From Agrobacterium tumefaciens_K (lineage in GTDB: Bacteria; Pseudomonadota; Alphaproteobacteria; Rhizobiales; Rhizobiaceae): a DNA stretch of 64,000 bases. The position numbers and the translations under genes are program-made. Every line of letters begins with the position of its first letter. Positions within the stretch are counted from its first letter, which is position 1. Below, in pieces: positions 52,076 to 60,916 of the stretch. The notes under the pieces were generated by a model that ran no database searches, had not been told where the DNA came from, and saw nothing but the letters and a program-made list of their open reading frames with translations. Where the stretch lies: assembly GCF_031801495.1 (NCBI RefSeq), contig NZ_JAOEGC010000002.1, forward strand, positions 310,001-374,000. The letters run 5' to 3'.

Positions 52076-53785
52076 TTAGTTCAGGTTACGAAGCTCCCGC
52101 CGGAGAATTTTCCCGACGTTCGATTTCGGCAGTTCCGTGCGGAACTCGATGATCTTGGGCCGCTTGTAATTGGTCAGGCTTTGGGCGCAGAACGCTTTCA
52201 GTTCCGCCTCGGTCAGCGCCTGATCTTTCTTGACCACGAACAGTTTCACGATTTCCCCCGAATGCTCGTCGGGAATGCCGATTGCAGCGCATTCCATCAC
52301 GCCGGGATGGGCGGCTGCCACTTCTTCGACCTCGTTCGGATAGACGTTGAAGCCGGAAACGAGGATCATGTCCTTCTTGCGGTCGACGATTTTCGTATAG
52401 CCGCGCTCGTCCATGAAGCCCATGTCGCCGGAGCGGAAAAAGCCGTCCGCAGTCATGACCTTGGCCGTTTCGTCCGGCCTTTGCCAGTATCCGGCCATGA
52501 CCTGCGGGCCGCGAATGCAGATCTCGCCGATTTCTCCGGACGGCAGGCTGTTGCCGTCCTCGTCGCGGATGTCGATTTCCGTGGAGGAGATAGGCAGGCC
52601 TATGGTGCCGCTGAACTCCGCTGCGTCCAGCCGGTTGACGGTGGCGACGGGAGAGGTTTCCGAAAGGCCATAGCCCTCGGCGATCGGGCAGCCGGTCATT
52701 GACAGCCAGCGCTCCGCAACCGGCCTTTGCACCGCCATGCCGCCGCCAAGCACGAGGATCAAAGAAGACAGGTCGAGCTTGCGGAAATCCTCGTTGTTCA
52801 TCATCGCATTGAAGAGCGTGTTGATGCCCGGGAAAACATGCGGCCGGTAGGTCGAAAGCTCCTTGACGAAGCCGGGTATGTCGCGGGGATTGGCGATCAG
52901 CAGATTGTGGCCACCAAGCGCGATGCCCATCAGCGAATTCACCGTCAGGGCGAAGATATGGCAGAGCGGAAGGGCGCAGACGAAGTTGAGGACTTCAGGA
53001 CGCTGCTTGCTGGCAAATGCTGCATCGAGCCAGAGGCTGATCTGGACCTTGTTGGCCAGCAGGTTTGCGTGAGTGAGCACGGCACCCTTGGAGATGCCTG
53101 TCGTGCCGCCGGTATATTGCAGGAAGGCGATATCCTGCGGTGCCAACGACGGGGCTTTCAGCTTCAGGTTTTCGCCTTCACGAAGCGCGGCCTTGAAACT
53201 GATCGAACCGGGGATTGTGTAAGATGGCACAAGTTTCTTGACCTTGCGGACCACGAGATTGACGAGATGGCCCTTCAGGCCAAGCAGATCTCCCATCGAG
53301 GCAACCACGACATGCCGCACCGCGGCTCTGGGTACGGCCTGCTGTGCAACGTGAGCAAAGTTCTCCAGAACGAAAAGCGCCCTGGCACCGGAGTCCTTCA
53401 ACTGGTGCTCGAGTTCCCGGGGCGTATAAAGCGGGTTGACGTTCACCACGATCATGCCTGCGCGGAGAATACCATACACAGCGACCGGGTTCTGCAGGAT
53501 ATTGGGCATCATCACCGCCACGCGGTCGCCCTTTTCGAGCCCGCGTGATTGCAGCCAGGCCGCAACCGAGCGTGTCATCTGCTCCAGATCCCGATAGGTG
53601 ATTGACTTGCCCATGCTGGAGAAGGCTTTTCTATCCGAGAACTGCGCACAGCTCTTTTCCAGAAGATCGACAAGAGAAGCATGGCTTGGTGCCGGAATCT
53701 CTCGCGGTACGCCCGGCGGATACGATGCCAGCCAACGCTTCTTGGCGTCAGCACTTTCCTGGTGCCCCAGGGTCAACTCACTCAT
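52076..53785 (-). CDS. fadD: Long-chain acyl-CoA synthetase
   Basis: AMP-forming enzyme activating fatty acids for beta-oxidation. 569 residues: AMP-binding motif LQYTGGTTGISKGAVLTHAN (about 218-237), GYGLSETSPVA (about 369-379), and RSGDMGFMDERGYTKIVDRK (about 451-470), then the C-terminal Lys in PKSNVGKILRREL (about 554-566). ATG 53785 follows GGGAGGAGAA and gives MSELTLGHQESADAKK; in-frame codons to 53872 are unlikely. An ACGT-repeat operator candidate lies in the 340-base region shared with fbpC. Confidence 0.94.
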   Translation of the reverse strand: MSELTLGHQESADAKKRWLASYPPGVPREIPAPSHASLVDLLEKSCAQFSDRKAFSSMGKSITYRDLEQMTRSVAAWLQSRGLEKGDRVAVMMPNILQNPVAVYGILRAGMIVVNVNPLYTPRELEHQLKDSGARALFVLENFAHVAQQAVPRAAVRHVVVASMGDLLGLKGHLVNLVVRKVKKLVPSYTIPGSISFKAALREGENLKLKAPSLAPQDIAFLQYTGGTTGISKGAVLTHANLLANKVQISLWLDAAFASKQRPEVLNFVCALPLCHIFALTVNSLMGIALGGHNLLIANPRDIPGFVKELSTYRPHVFPGINTLFNAMMNNEDFRKLDLSSLILVLGGGMAVQRPVAERWLSMTGCPIAEGYGLSETSPVATVNRLDAAEFSGTIGLPISSTEIDIRDEDGNSLPSGEIGEICIRGPQVMAGYWQRPDETAKVMTADGFFRSGDMGFMDERGYTKIVDRKKDMILVSGFNVYPNEVEEVAAAHPGVMECAAIGIPDEHSGEIVKLFVVKKDQALTEAELKAFCAQSLTNYKRPKIIEFRTELPKSNVGKILRRELRNLN

Positions 53786-53993
53786 GCTTCTCCTCCCAGA
53801 AATTTCGGTGCGCCGCGCGTTCGAGTGATCGCGCAAAGGACGCTTCAGATTGTGCCATCCATATGCCGACATCGAAATCGATTGCCAGCGCCTGGATATG
53901 GTGCCACCGGGTTGCCTGCTCCTCCTGCCTCCGGTGACGAATGATAAACGCGTTGCGACGCATCGTCCATCTGCAAGGAACCGTATTTAACTC

Positions 53994-54008
53994 TAACGTA
54001 AACGTCAA
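53994..54008 (-). promoter_or_regulatory. Candidate MerR-family (LiuR-like) operator and promoter of fadD
   Basis: Two ACGT half-sites (53996-53999 and 54002-54005) flanked by TTG on one side form TTGACGTTTACGTTA on the minus strand. LiuR-type MerR regulators of fatty-acid and branched-chain catabolism recognise paired ACGT sites as I remember them. TTGACG could also be the -35 box, with TACGGT 17 bases on. It lies about 210 bases from the fadD ATG, which implies a long leader. Confidence 0.4.
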
Positions 54009-54078
54009 TATTGTTGCCGAGGATGTTCCACGCTTGTGATAACGGGTCCGCTGCGGCCGAAAATTTTGACTTTAATCC

Positions 54079-54093
54079 TGATTTGAGCGATCA
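54079..54093. promoter_or_regulatory. RirA (IRO) box upstream of fbpC
   Basis: TGATTTGAGCGATCA matches TGA-N9-TCA exactly, 31 bases before the fbpC ATG. RirA represses iron uptake when iron is sufficient in Rhizobiaceae. Confidence 0.6.
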
Positions 54094-54124
54094 ACATAAT
54101 GGACAACGGGAAGGCAGGACTGGA

Positions 54125-55180
54125 ATGGCAGGCAGTGCGGCGCTTGAACTGAAAGCGGTTGGAAAAAGCTACGGCGGAACGGCTGTCCTGTCCGATGTCG
54201 AGCTGACTGTTGAGCGTGGCGAAATAATATGCCTCGTGGGCCGATCCGGCTGTGGAAAGTCCACGCTGCTGCGCATCGTTGCGGGCGTGGAAACACCCGA
54301 GCAGGGCAGTGTGGTGCTGAATGGGACCGAGGTTGCTGGCACCTACGCCTTCGTGGAACCCGAAAAGCGCAACATCGGCTTCGTGTTTCAGGACTACGCT
54401 CTCTTCCCGCATCTGACTGTCGAGCAGAATGTGATGTTTGGCCTCAAATCTTTGCCCAAGGCACAGGCGCGCCAGCGAGCGGAGGAGATGATAGCGCACG
54501 TCAGCCTTCAGGAGCTGGCCAAGCGTTATCCGCATACGCTTTCTGGTGGAGAGCAGCAGCGCGTCGCCCTTGCACGCGCCCTTGCGCCTCAACCTGGGCT
54601 TCTGTTGATGGACGAGCCTTTTTCCAATCTGGATCGCGGCCTGCGAGACAGCGTGCGTGAAGAAACACTAGGGCTTCTTCGCAAGCTGGGCACCACCGCA
54701 ATCATGGTGACGCATGATCCGGAAGAGGCGTTGTCTGCTGGAGATCGTGTCGTTCTGATGCAGCGGGGGCGCATCGTTCAGACCGGAACCGGATATGAAA
54801 TACACGATAACCCCAGAACCCGTTATGCGGCCGACTTTTTCTGCGCCTTCAACAAGATCGACGGCACGGTCAGCCAGGGGCGGGTGACGACGCCTCTGGG
54901 TCTTCTTGGTGATGCGTCCGGCTTTGCCGAGGGCCAGTCAGCGGTCGTTTATGTCCGTCCGAATGCCATTTCCATTCTGGATGATAATGAAACGAGAGAC
55001 GGTATATCGGGACAGATATCGAGCCGAGTCTTCCTGGGTGAGATTGAGCAGTTGGGAATTTCCGTTCCGGGCCTCGCCCATGATCTGCGTGTGAGAACGA
55101 TGCAGCGCATGCCGGCCAAAACAACTGCGGTGCGTGTTGATATCGATCCGCGTGGGGTACTGGTGTTTACTCAGGGTTGA
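54125..55180 (+). CDS. fbpC: Ferric iron ABC transporter ATP-binding protein
   Basis: 351-residue ABC ATPase of the iron/sulfate/polyamine type. Walker A GRSGCGKST (about 39-47), signature LSGGEQQRVALARAL (about 139-153), Walker B LLLMDEPF (about 159-166), switch His in MVTHDPEE (about 196-203), and a C-terminal TOBE-like regulatory domain (about 240-350). ATG 54125 follows AGGACTGG. Here fbpC precedes fbpA instead of following fbpB, and has its own iron box. Confidence 0.92.
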   Translation: MAGSAALELKAVGKSYGGTAVLSDVELTVERGEIICLVGRSGCGKSTLLRIVAGVETPEQGSVVLNGTEVAGTYAFVEPEKRNIGFVFQDYALFPHLTVEQNVMFGLKSLPKAQARQRAEEMIAHVSLQELAKRYPHTLSGGEQQRVALARALAPQPGLLLMDEPFSNLDRGLRDSVREETLGLLRKLGTTAIMVTHDPEEALSAGDRVVLMQRGRIVQTGTGYEIHDNPRTRYAADFFCAFNKIDGTVSQGRVTTPLGLLGDASGFAEGQSAVVYVRPNAISILDDNETRDGISGQISSRVFLGEIEQLGISVPGLAHDLRVRTMQRMPAKTTAVRVDIDPRGVLVFTQG

Positions 55181-55261
55181 GGTCGTGAATTGCTCCACAG
55201 AGTTATGATCGATTTTCAACTTTTGGTGATCGAAACCGGCTCTGACGGGCGAGATAAATCT

Positions 55262-55276
55262 TGATTTGATGCGTCA
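55262..55276. promoter_or_regulatory. RirA (IRO) box upstream of fbpA
   Basis: TGATTTGATGCGTCA matches TGA-N9-TCA and extends to the arms CTTGA (55260-55264) and TCAAG (55274-55278). It lies 58 bases before the fbpA ATG, inside the fbpC-fbpA gap, so fbpAB can be transcribed separately from fbpC. Confidence 0.65.
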
Positions 55277-55333
55277 AGTATGGTGTCTGCTGCCTCCATC
55301 TTGTGTGACGTTTAAGAGGGAGTGAACGATACC

Positions 55334-56350
55334 ATGAAGAAGCTTTCCAACATCCTATTGCTTGCAAGCACCGTTGCTTTTGCCGCGGGCACGGCTGGGG
55401 CTGCTGAGCTCAACATCTACACGACCCGCGAACCCGGCCTTGTCCAGCCGTTGCTGGACGCGTTCACTAAAGAAAGCGGCGTCAAGGTCAACACGGTATT
55501 TCTCAAGGATGGTCTGGCCGAACGCGTTCTGAGCGAGGGTGCCAGCTCGCCTGCCGACATCCTGATGGCCGTCGATGCTGGTAATCTGGTTGATCTCGCC
55601 GAAAAGGGTGTAACCCAGCCGGTGGAATCCGAAGTTCTGACCAAGGCGATCCCGGCGGAACTGCGCGATGGCAAGGGCAACTGGTTTGCCCTGTCGATGC
55701 GTGCCCGCGTTCTTTATGCCGCCAAGGACGTAGACCTGGCCTCGTTCAACTATGAGGATCTGGCGGATTCAAAGTGGAAGGGCAAGGTCTGCATCCGCTC
55801 GGGCCAGCATCCTTACAACACCGCGCTCTTCGCCGACTACATTGCCCACTATGGCGCAGCCGATACTGAAAAGTGGCTCGCAGGCGTCAAGGACAATCTG
55901 GCACGCAAGGCAGGCGGCGGCGACCGCGACGTTGCCAAGGATATCCTTGGCGGCATTTGCGATATCGGCATCGCCAACTCCTACTATGTCGGCCTGATGC
56001 GCTCAGGCAAGGGCGGCGAGGAACAGGTCAAGTGGGGCGATGCCATCAAGGTCGTTCTGCCGACGTTCAAGAACGGTGGTACGCAGGTCAACATCAGCGG
56101 CGCGGCTGTGGCCAAGAACGCTCCGAACAAGGCTGAAGCTGTCAAGCTTCTCGAATACCTCGTTTCGGACGAAGCCCAGAAGATCTATGCCGAGGCCAAC
56201 TACGAATATCCCGTCAAGCAGGGCGCTGCCCTGAACGAGATCATTGCATCCTTTGGTACCCTCAAGATCGATAACAAGCCGCTGACGGAAATCGTTTCGC
56301 ATCGCAAGCAGGCGAGCGAACTGGTCGACAAGTTAGGCTTCGACAACTAA
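55334..56350 (+). CDS. fbpA: Periplasmic ferric ion-binding protein
   Basis: 338-residue substrate-binding protein with a signal peptide (MKKLSNILLLASTVAFAAGT, cleaved before about residue 24). After it comes ELNIYTTREPGLVQPLLDAF. The tandem tyrosines in IANSYYVGLM (about 213-222) match the Tyr pair that binds Fe(III) in Neisseria FbpA/Haemophilus HitA-type transferrin-like proteins. GTG 55322 is an alternative start. It delivers iron to FbpB-FbpC. Confidence 0.93.
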   Translation: MKKLSNILLLASTVAFAAGTAGAAELNIYTTREPGLVQPLLDAFTKESGVKVNTVFLKDGLAERVLSEGASSPADILMAVDAGNLVDLAEKGVTQPVESEVLTKAIPAELRDGKGNWFALSMRARVLYAAKDVDLASFNYEDLADSKWKGKVCIRSGQHPYNTALFADYIAHYGAADTEKWLAGVKDNLARKAGGGDRDVAKDILGGICDIGIANSYYVGLMRSGKGGEEQVKWGDAIKVVLPTFKNGGTQVNISGAAVAKNAPNKAEAVKLLEYLVSDEAQKIYAEANYEYPVKQGAALNEIIASFGTLKIDNKPLTEIVSHRKQASELVDKLGFDN

Positions 56351-56374
56351 AGGTCGGGCTTGTTACCAAAGAAG

Positions 56375-56401
56375 AGGCGCTCGCCCTGGCGGGCGCCTTT
56401 G
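56375..56401 (+). terminator. Attenuating hairpin between fbpA and fbpB
   Basis: 11-bp stem (arms 56375-56385 and 56388-56398, with one G-U wobble), then TTT. Its place after a binding-protein gene is typical of partial terminators or 3' stabilisers that keep the binding protein in excess over the permease. Confidence 0.55.
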
Positions 56402-56420
56402 GCTGTCTGTAGAAGAGCGC

Positions 56421-58097
56421 ATGAATACACAATCCATTCAGCGTCCAGCAGCGGACACCGGAACAAGGCTTCGATCTTCGTTCTGGTGGCTTGGCCTGTC
56501 GCTGCTTGCCGCGCTGGGGTCCATGGTCCCCGTTCTGGCGCTTTTCTCGCAGGCCGTGCAAGGGTCTGAAGGCCTTTGGGCGCATCTGCGGTCCACCGTT
56601 CTGATGACGGCCCTGCCGGAGACTGTCGTGCTGATGGCAGGCGTCGGTCTGCTGGCCGGTATTATCGGAACGTGTTGCGCCTGGCTTGTGACCGCCTATG
56701 ATTTTCCCGGCCGCAAGATGCTGGAGTGGGCATTGCTTCTGCCACTCGCAATGCCGACTTACATCGTCGCTTACGCCTATCTCGACATCCTCCATCCGAT
56801 TGGTCCGGTACAGGGTGCCATCCGTTGGCTGCTCGGATACTCCAGTCCGCGTGAGTTCCGTTTCCCTGATATCCGCTCCATGACGGGCTGCATCGTTCTT
56901 CTGGGTTTCGTCCTGTTCCCTTACATCTATATCCCGGTGCGGGCGATGTTCCTGACGCAGGCGGGCAATCTGATCGAAGCGGCACGAATGCTTGGGGTTT
57001 CCCGGTGTGCTGCGTTTCTGAAAGTTGCGGTGCCTCTGGCGCGGCCAGCGATCGCTGTGGGTGTCAGCCTGGCCTTGATGGAAGCGCTGAACGACATTGG
57101 CGCTTCGGAATTCCTCGGTGTCCGGACATTGACGGTTTCCGTCTATACCACATGGATCACCAAGTCGGATCTGCCGGGTGCGGCGCAGATCGCGCTTTCG
57201 ATGCTGTTCATTGTTGTCGCGCTCGTTGCGCTGGAGCGGTGGGCGCGGCGAAAGCAGCGATATGCCGCTTCGGCACAGAAGAGCCGGGAGCTTGAGCCCA
57301 TAAGGCTTTTCGGCCTGAAGGCTTTTTTTGCATTTTGCCTCGGCATCCTGCCCGTCATCATCGGTTTTGCCGCACCGGCCACCTACCTCGTCATCGAGGC
57401 CTGGAAGCGTTTTCAGTTCAGCGGTCTTTCGTCCCGTTTCGCCGCTGAAGCCATGAATACGATAACGTTTGCGGGGCTTGCGACCTTGCTCACTGTCTTC
57501 TTCGGTCTTGCCGTAGCCTATGCGATGCGGTTGGCACCGGGACAGCTGTCTGTCTGGTCGTTTCGTCTGTCCACCATTGGATATGCCGCACCCGGAACGG
57601 TCGTTGCCATCGGCGTGCTGATCGCGTTGGGCGGTTTCGACCGTTTCCTCGACGCAACGATGCGCGAGTTTTTCGGTGTTTCCACGGGCCTTCTGTTGAT
57701 CGGGAGCGGTGCTGCGCTGGTTTATGCCTACACGGCGCGCTTCCTGACGATTGCTGCCGGTGGGGTCGACGCCGGATTGAGCCGTATTCCGATGTCTTTC
57801 GATCATGCATCACGAACCCTTGGCCGTTCGGCCACGCAGACGTTCCGTCAGATCCATCTTCCCCTGTCGAAAGCGTCGTTGGCCGCAGCCGGCCTGCTGG
57901 TCTTCGTGGACTGTGTGAAGGAATTGCCCGCGACGCTGCTGCTGCGGCCGCTGAATTTCGAAACCTTTGCCACGCATCTTTACGGTGAGGCCGCGCGCGG
58001 CACTTACGAAGAAGCGTCGATTGCGGCACTGGCGATTGTCGTCATCGGTATCCTGCCAGTCATGCTGCTTGCACGGGTCGGACGTCGTAAAACCTGA
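56421..58097 (+). CDS. fbpB: Ferric iron ABC transporter permease
   Basis: 558 residues forming a fused double permease of about twelve helices. Two EAA loops contact the ATPase: EAARMLGVSRCAAFLKVAVP (about 192-211) and DHASRTLGRSATQTFRQIHL (about 461-480). This matches FbpB/HitB/SfuB, which have both halves in one chain. It follows fbpA by 71 bases. Confidence 0.93.
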   Translation: MNTQSIQRPAADTGTRLRSSFWWLGLSLLAALGSMVPVLALFSQAVQGSEGLWAHLRSTVLMTALPETVVLMAGVGLLAGIIGTCCAWLVTAYDFPGRKMLEWALLLPLAMPTYIVAYAYLDILHPIGPVQGAIRWLLGYSSPREFRFPDIRSMTGCIVLLGFVLFPYIYIPVRAMFLTQAGNLIEAARMLGVSRCAAFLKVAVPLARPAIAVGVSLALMEALNDIGASEFLGVRTLTVSVYTTWITKSDLPGAAQIALSMLFIVVALVALERWARRKQRYAASAQKSRELEPIRLFGLKAFFAFCLGILPVIIGFAAPATYLVIEAWKRFQFSGLSSRFAAEAMNTITFAGLATLLTVFFGLAVAYAMRLAPGQLSVWSFRLSTIGYAAPGTVVAIGVLIALGGFDRFLDATMREFFGVSTGLLLIGSGAALVYAYTARFLTIAAGGVDAGLSRIPMSFDHASRTLGRSATQTFRQIHLPLSKASLAAAGLLVFVDCVKELPATLLLRPLNFETFATHLYGEAARGTYEEASIAALAIVVIGILPVMLLARVGRRKT

Positions 58098-58168
58098 CGC
58101 CGAGGAACTGCAAGAAGCCAAGAAGCTTCAAATCCTACCCGAAACGAACAAGCATTTCGCCTTAATCT

Positions 58169-58183
58169 TGATGTAGACACTCA
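58169..58183. promoter_or_regulatory. RirA (IRO) box upstream of the TonB receptor
   Basis: TGATGTAGACACTCA matches TGA-N9-TCA exactly, 64 bases before the receptor's start. Confidence 0.55.
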
Positions 58184-58246
58184 TCTTATTGAGGTGTTGC
58201 GGCCCGTTGCCACGACGCTGGTCGCCGATATGTTGTGGGGCATGTC

Positions 58247-60436
58247 TTGAAAAATTTGAATGTGACGTTTCTGAGCCGCCTGACCGCTGGCACGGCTATC
58301 GCGATCTGCATGCTACCACTGTCGGTGAGTGCGCAGGACACAACCGTGTTGCAGGAGATTACCGTGGAAGGGCAGGGCACGCAGAGCGCCACAGGTCCGG
58401 TCCGAGGCTACGTCGCAAAGAAAAGCGCGACCGGTTCGAAAACCGATACGGACACCAGGGACATTCCACAATCTGTCTCCGTTGTCGGGCGCGAAGAGAT
58501 GGATAACCGCGGCGCCGTTACCAAGATCGACGAGGTGCTGCGTTACACGCCTGGCGTCACCACGGAACCTTTCGGTACCGATGCGGATACCGACTGGTTC
58601 TACATTCGCGGGTTTCAGGCGACCCAGACCGGCGTGTTTCTCGATGACCTGAACCTGTTCAGTTACGGTTTTGGCGGCTTCCAGATGGACGCCTACGGGC
58701 TGGAGCGGGTTGAGGTTCTCAAGGGACCGGCCTCCGTTCTCTATGGCGGCGCCAATCCGGGCGGCATCGTGCAGATGGTCAGTAAACGTCCTCAGGATGA
58801 ACCCGTGCGCGAGACCGAGATCGGTATCAACAACTTCGGCAACGCCTTCTTCGGTTTCGATGTCGGTGACAAGGTCGATGAACAGGGCGTGTGGAAGTAC
58901 CGCGTCACCGGCAAGGTGTCGGGTGGCGATACCTACACAAACTATTCCGAAGACCTCCGCGGTTTCATCATGCCGCAGGTGACCTTCGAGCCGGACGCGC
59001 AGACCAGTGCGACGGTCTACGGATATTTCTCTGCGCTTGACCAGGTGCATGTCGGCAACGGTTTTCTGCCCTACGTCGGGACAGTCGTGGATGCCCCCTT
59101 CGGCAAGCTGAGCCGGGAGGCGTTCTATGGCGAACCGGATATCGACAACGGCCGCGTTTATCAGTCGATGATCGGTTACGAGGTCAGCCACGAATTCGAC
59201 AATGGCTGGAAGCTCAGCCAGAACGCCCGTTATGGCCACCTCTACAAACATGAAAGCGGCCCCTACACCGGTGGATGGGCAAATGCGGACGCAAGCGGTC
59301 AGCCGATCCTTGATCCCACCACCAATGATTACATGCTGACGCGGTATGGTTATGAGGGTGTCTCCAAGGTCGACAGTTTCGGTATCGATAACCGGGCCGA
59401 GCGCGAGTTCGAAACCGGCGCAATCAGCCACTCCCTGCTGCTCGGTCTGGACTACAAATATTACAAGGTCGACGAAGTCCAGAAATGCTGCGGTTCCAAT
59501 CCGATCGGTGCTCTCAATCCGATCTATGGTTCCACACAGGGAACCAACTTCATCTATGCCGACGATATCGTGACACAGCAGCAGGTTGGCATCTATGCGC
59601 AGGATCAGTTGCGGTTTGGTGGCGGCTGGCTGGTAACGCTGAACGGCCGGTATGACTATGTGGATACGGAGCTGAACAACCGCAGGCCGGCTGGTGTTTC
59701 CCGGCGCTCCAACGACGATGCTCTGAGCGGCCGGGCTGGCCTCGCTTACGAATTCGACAACGGACTGACGCCGTATGTTTCCGCAGCCACATTCTTCAAC
59801 CCGTTGATCGATACGCTGGCCAATGGCAGCCCCGCGGCGCCGGAGGAGGGCCATCAGTTCGAGGCCGGGGTGAAATACGAGCCGACCTTCTTCGATGGCA
59901 GCATCACCGCTTCTGTCTTCAGGCTCGTCAAGCAGAACGCCGTTGTCTCCTATACGTCCGGCGGCATCACCACCAGCGGGCAGTTCGGGGAAGTGGAATC
60001 CACCGGCTTCGAGCTGGAGGCGAAGGCGAACCTGAACGAGAACTGGAAGGCTATCGCCTCCTATTCCTATACCGATCTTGACATCACCAAGGACGCTAAT
60101 CCCAATCTGATCGGAAAGTCGCCTTGGATCGTCCCGAACCAGACGGCGTCCCTGTGGCTTGACTATGCTTTCACGAATGATGCCCTGGAAGGACTGAGTA
60201 TCGGTGGTGGATTGCGTTATCAGGGCAAATCCTGGGCGGATGCGGCCAATACGCTGCGCGTTCCCGATGCGGCTGTTTTCGATGCGGCGATCCGTTACCA
60301 AAAGAACGACTGGATGGCATCCGTCAATGTCGCGAACCTCTTTGACAAGGAATATGTGAAGGGTTGCGGCGGTGCCTCCGTCTGCGGTTGGGGTGATAGT
60401 CGCACGATTACCTTCAAGCTTTCGAAAAAGTGGTAA
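58247..60436 (+). CDS. TonB-dependent siderophore receptor (FhuA/FoxA/FpvA type)
   Basis: 729-residue outer-membrane receptor. Signal peptide about 1-29 (ending LPLSVSAQ), TonB-box-like TVLQEITVEG, plug domain with DIPQSVSVVGREEMDNRG (about 76-93) and LKGPASVLYGGANPGG (about 157-172), then a 22-strand barrel ending in an aromatic Trp (KLSKKW). The plug sequence puts it with hydroxamate or catecholate siderophore receptors; the ligand cannot be told. I chose TTG 58247 after GTGGGG; GTG 58235 adds 4 residues. No siderophore biosynthesis gene is nearby, so it may import a siderophore made elsewhere. Confidence 0.93.
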   Translation: MKNLNVTFLSRLTAGTAIAICMLPLSVSAQDTTVLQEITVEGQGTQSATGPVRGYVAKKSATGSKTDTDTRDIPQSVSVVGREEMDNRGAVTKIDEVLRYTPGVTTEPFGTDADTDWFYIRGFQATQTGVFLDDLNLFSYGFGGFQMDAYGLERVEVLKGPASVLYGGANPGGIVQMVSKRPQDEPVRETEIGINNFGNAFFGFDVGDKVDEQGVWKYRVTGKVSGGDTYTNYSEDLRGFIMPQVTFEPDAQTSATVYGYFSALDQVHVGNGFLPYVGTVVDAPFGKLSREAFYGEPDIDNGRVYQSMIGYEVSHEFDNGWKLSQNARYGHLYKHESGPYTGGWANADASGQPILDPTTNDYMLTRYGYEGVSKVDSFGIDNRAEREFETGAISHSLLLGLDYKYYKVDEVQKCCGSNPIGALNPIYGSTQGTNFIYADDIVTQQQVGIYAQDQLRFGGGWLVTLNGRYDYVDTELNNRRPAGVSRRSNDDALSGRAGLAYEFDNGLTPYVSAATFFNPLIDTLANGSPAAPEEGHQFEAGVKYEPTFFDGSITASVFRLVKQNAVVSYTSGGITTSGQFGEVESTGFELEAKANLNENWKAIASYSYTDLDITKDANPNLIGKSPWIVPNQTASLWLDYAFTNDALEGLSIGGGLRYQGKSWADAANTLRVPDAAVFDAAIRYQKNDWMASVNVANLFDKEYVKGCGGASVCGWGDSRTITFKLSKKW

Positions 60437-60548
60437 TCTCGGGCTGAACGAGGCATGGATTACCAACTGTTCATTTGTCTTTGCGGCCTGCCATAACTAA
60501 AAGATGACTTTAAAAGTCGTGTTGAAAAAATCCGGGAAGGAAACAGGT

Positions 60549-60830
60549 ATGCTGGAAGCCAGAGCCGAACTGAAAACCGAAAGCGGTAGCAAATATCTCG
60601 TGCAGCTTTTCAAGCACTTCGCCCACAAGATAGAGGTGGACTATAACGAGGCGCATGGTGAGTGCCAGTTCGACTTCGGGGCAGCCAAGCTGGATGCGGA
60701 ACCGGAAACCCTGAAGATCTTCGTTTCCGCGCCCGATGCGGAGAAGCTGGACCGTGCGAAATCCGTCGTGGAAAGCCATCTGCTGCGTTTCGCCTTCCGC
60801 GAAAAGGTTGAAAGCCTGAGCTGGCACTAA
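60549..60830 (+). CDS. DUF2218 family protein
   Basis: 93 residues with no signal or membrane segment. Motifs recognised from the family: KYLVQLFKHFAHKIEVDY (about 17-34) and the C-terminal LLRFAFREKVESLSWH. I chose ATG 60549 because AAGGAAACAGGT lies just upstream; ATG 60504 adds 15 residues. DUF2218 genes recur beside TonB siderophore receptors and AraC regulators. The conserved His pair and acidic residues could bind metal, but no function is established. A near-palindrome GACTTTAAAAGTC (60506-60518), inside a TGA-N9-TCG sequence, may be a weak iron box. Confidence 0.82.
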   Translation: MLEARAELKTESGSKYLVQLFKHFAHKIEVDYNEAHGECQFDFGAAKLDAEPETLKIFVSAPDAEKLDRAKSVVESHLLRFAFREKVESLSWH

Positions 60831-60869
60831 AATTGACCGTCAATCCGGCCGCTGTTGCGGCCGCTATGT

Positions 60870-60916
60870 TTGCGCGCTATAAACATGATTGGAATATTCA
60901 TGTTTATAGCGCGCAA
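60870..60916. promoter_or_regulatory. Inverted repeat with 19-bp arms and a central RirA-like box before the AraC gene
   Basis: Left arm 60870-60888, spacer TTGGAATAT (60889-60897), right arm 60898-60916; all 19 positions of the arms are complementary. The inner ends create TGA (60886-60888) and TCA (60898-60900) separated by exactly 9 bases, the IRO consensus. Each arm contains the half-site GCGCTATAAACATGA. It starts 72 bases before the chosen AraC ATG. A separate 7-bp hairpin (60846-60863, CGGCCGC/GCGGCCG) lies just upstream. Confidence 0.7.

Larger units (their letters stand above)
53786..54124. other. 339-base divergent promoter region between fadD and fbpC
   Basis: It holds a possible MerR/LiuR-like site for fadD (53994-54008) and a RirA-like box for fbpC (54079-54093). 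Open frames crossing it in both directions are extensions of the flanking genes without codon or motif support. Nothing else was seen. Confidence 0.6.

Noticed and set aside
58313..60466. Open frame of 717 codons on the minus strand opposite the TonB receptor
   Set aside because: Shadow of the receptor. The plus-strand product has plug, barrel and C-terminal Trp; the minus product has no recognisable motif.
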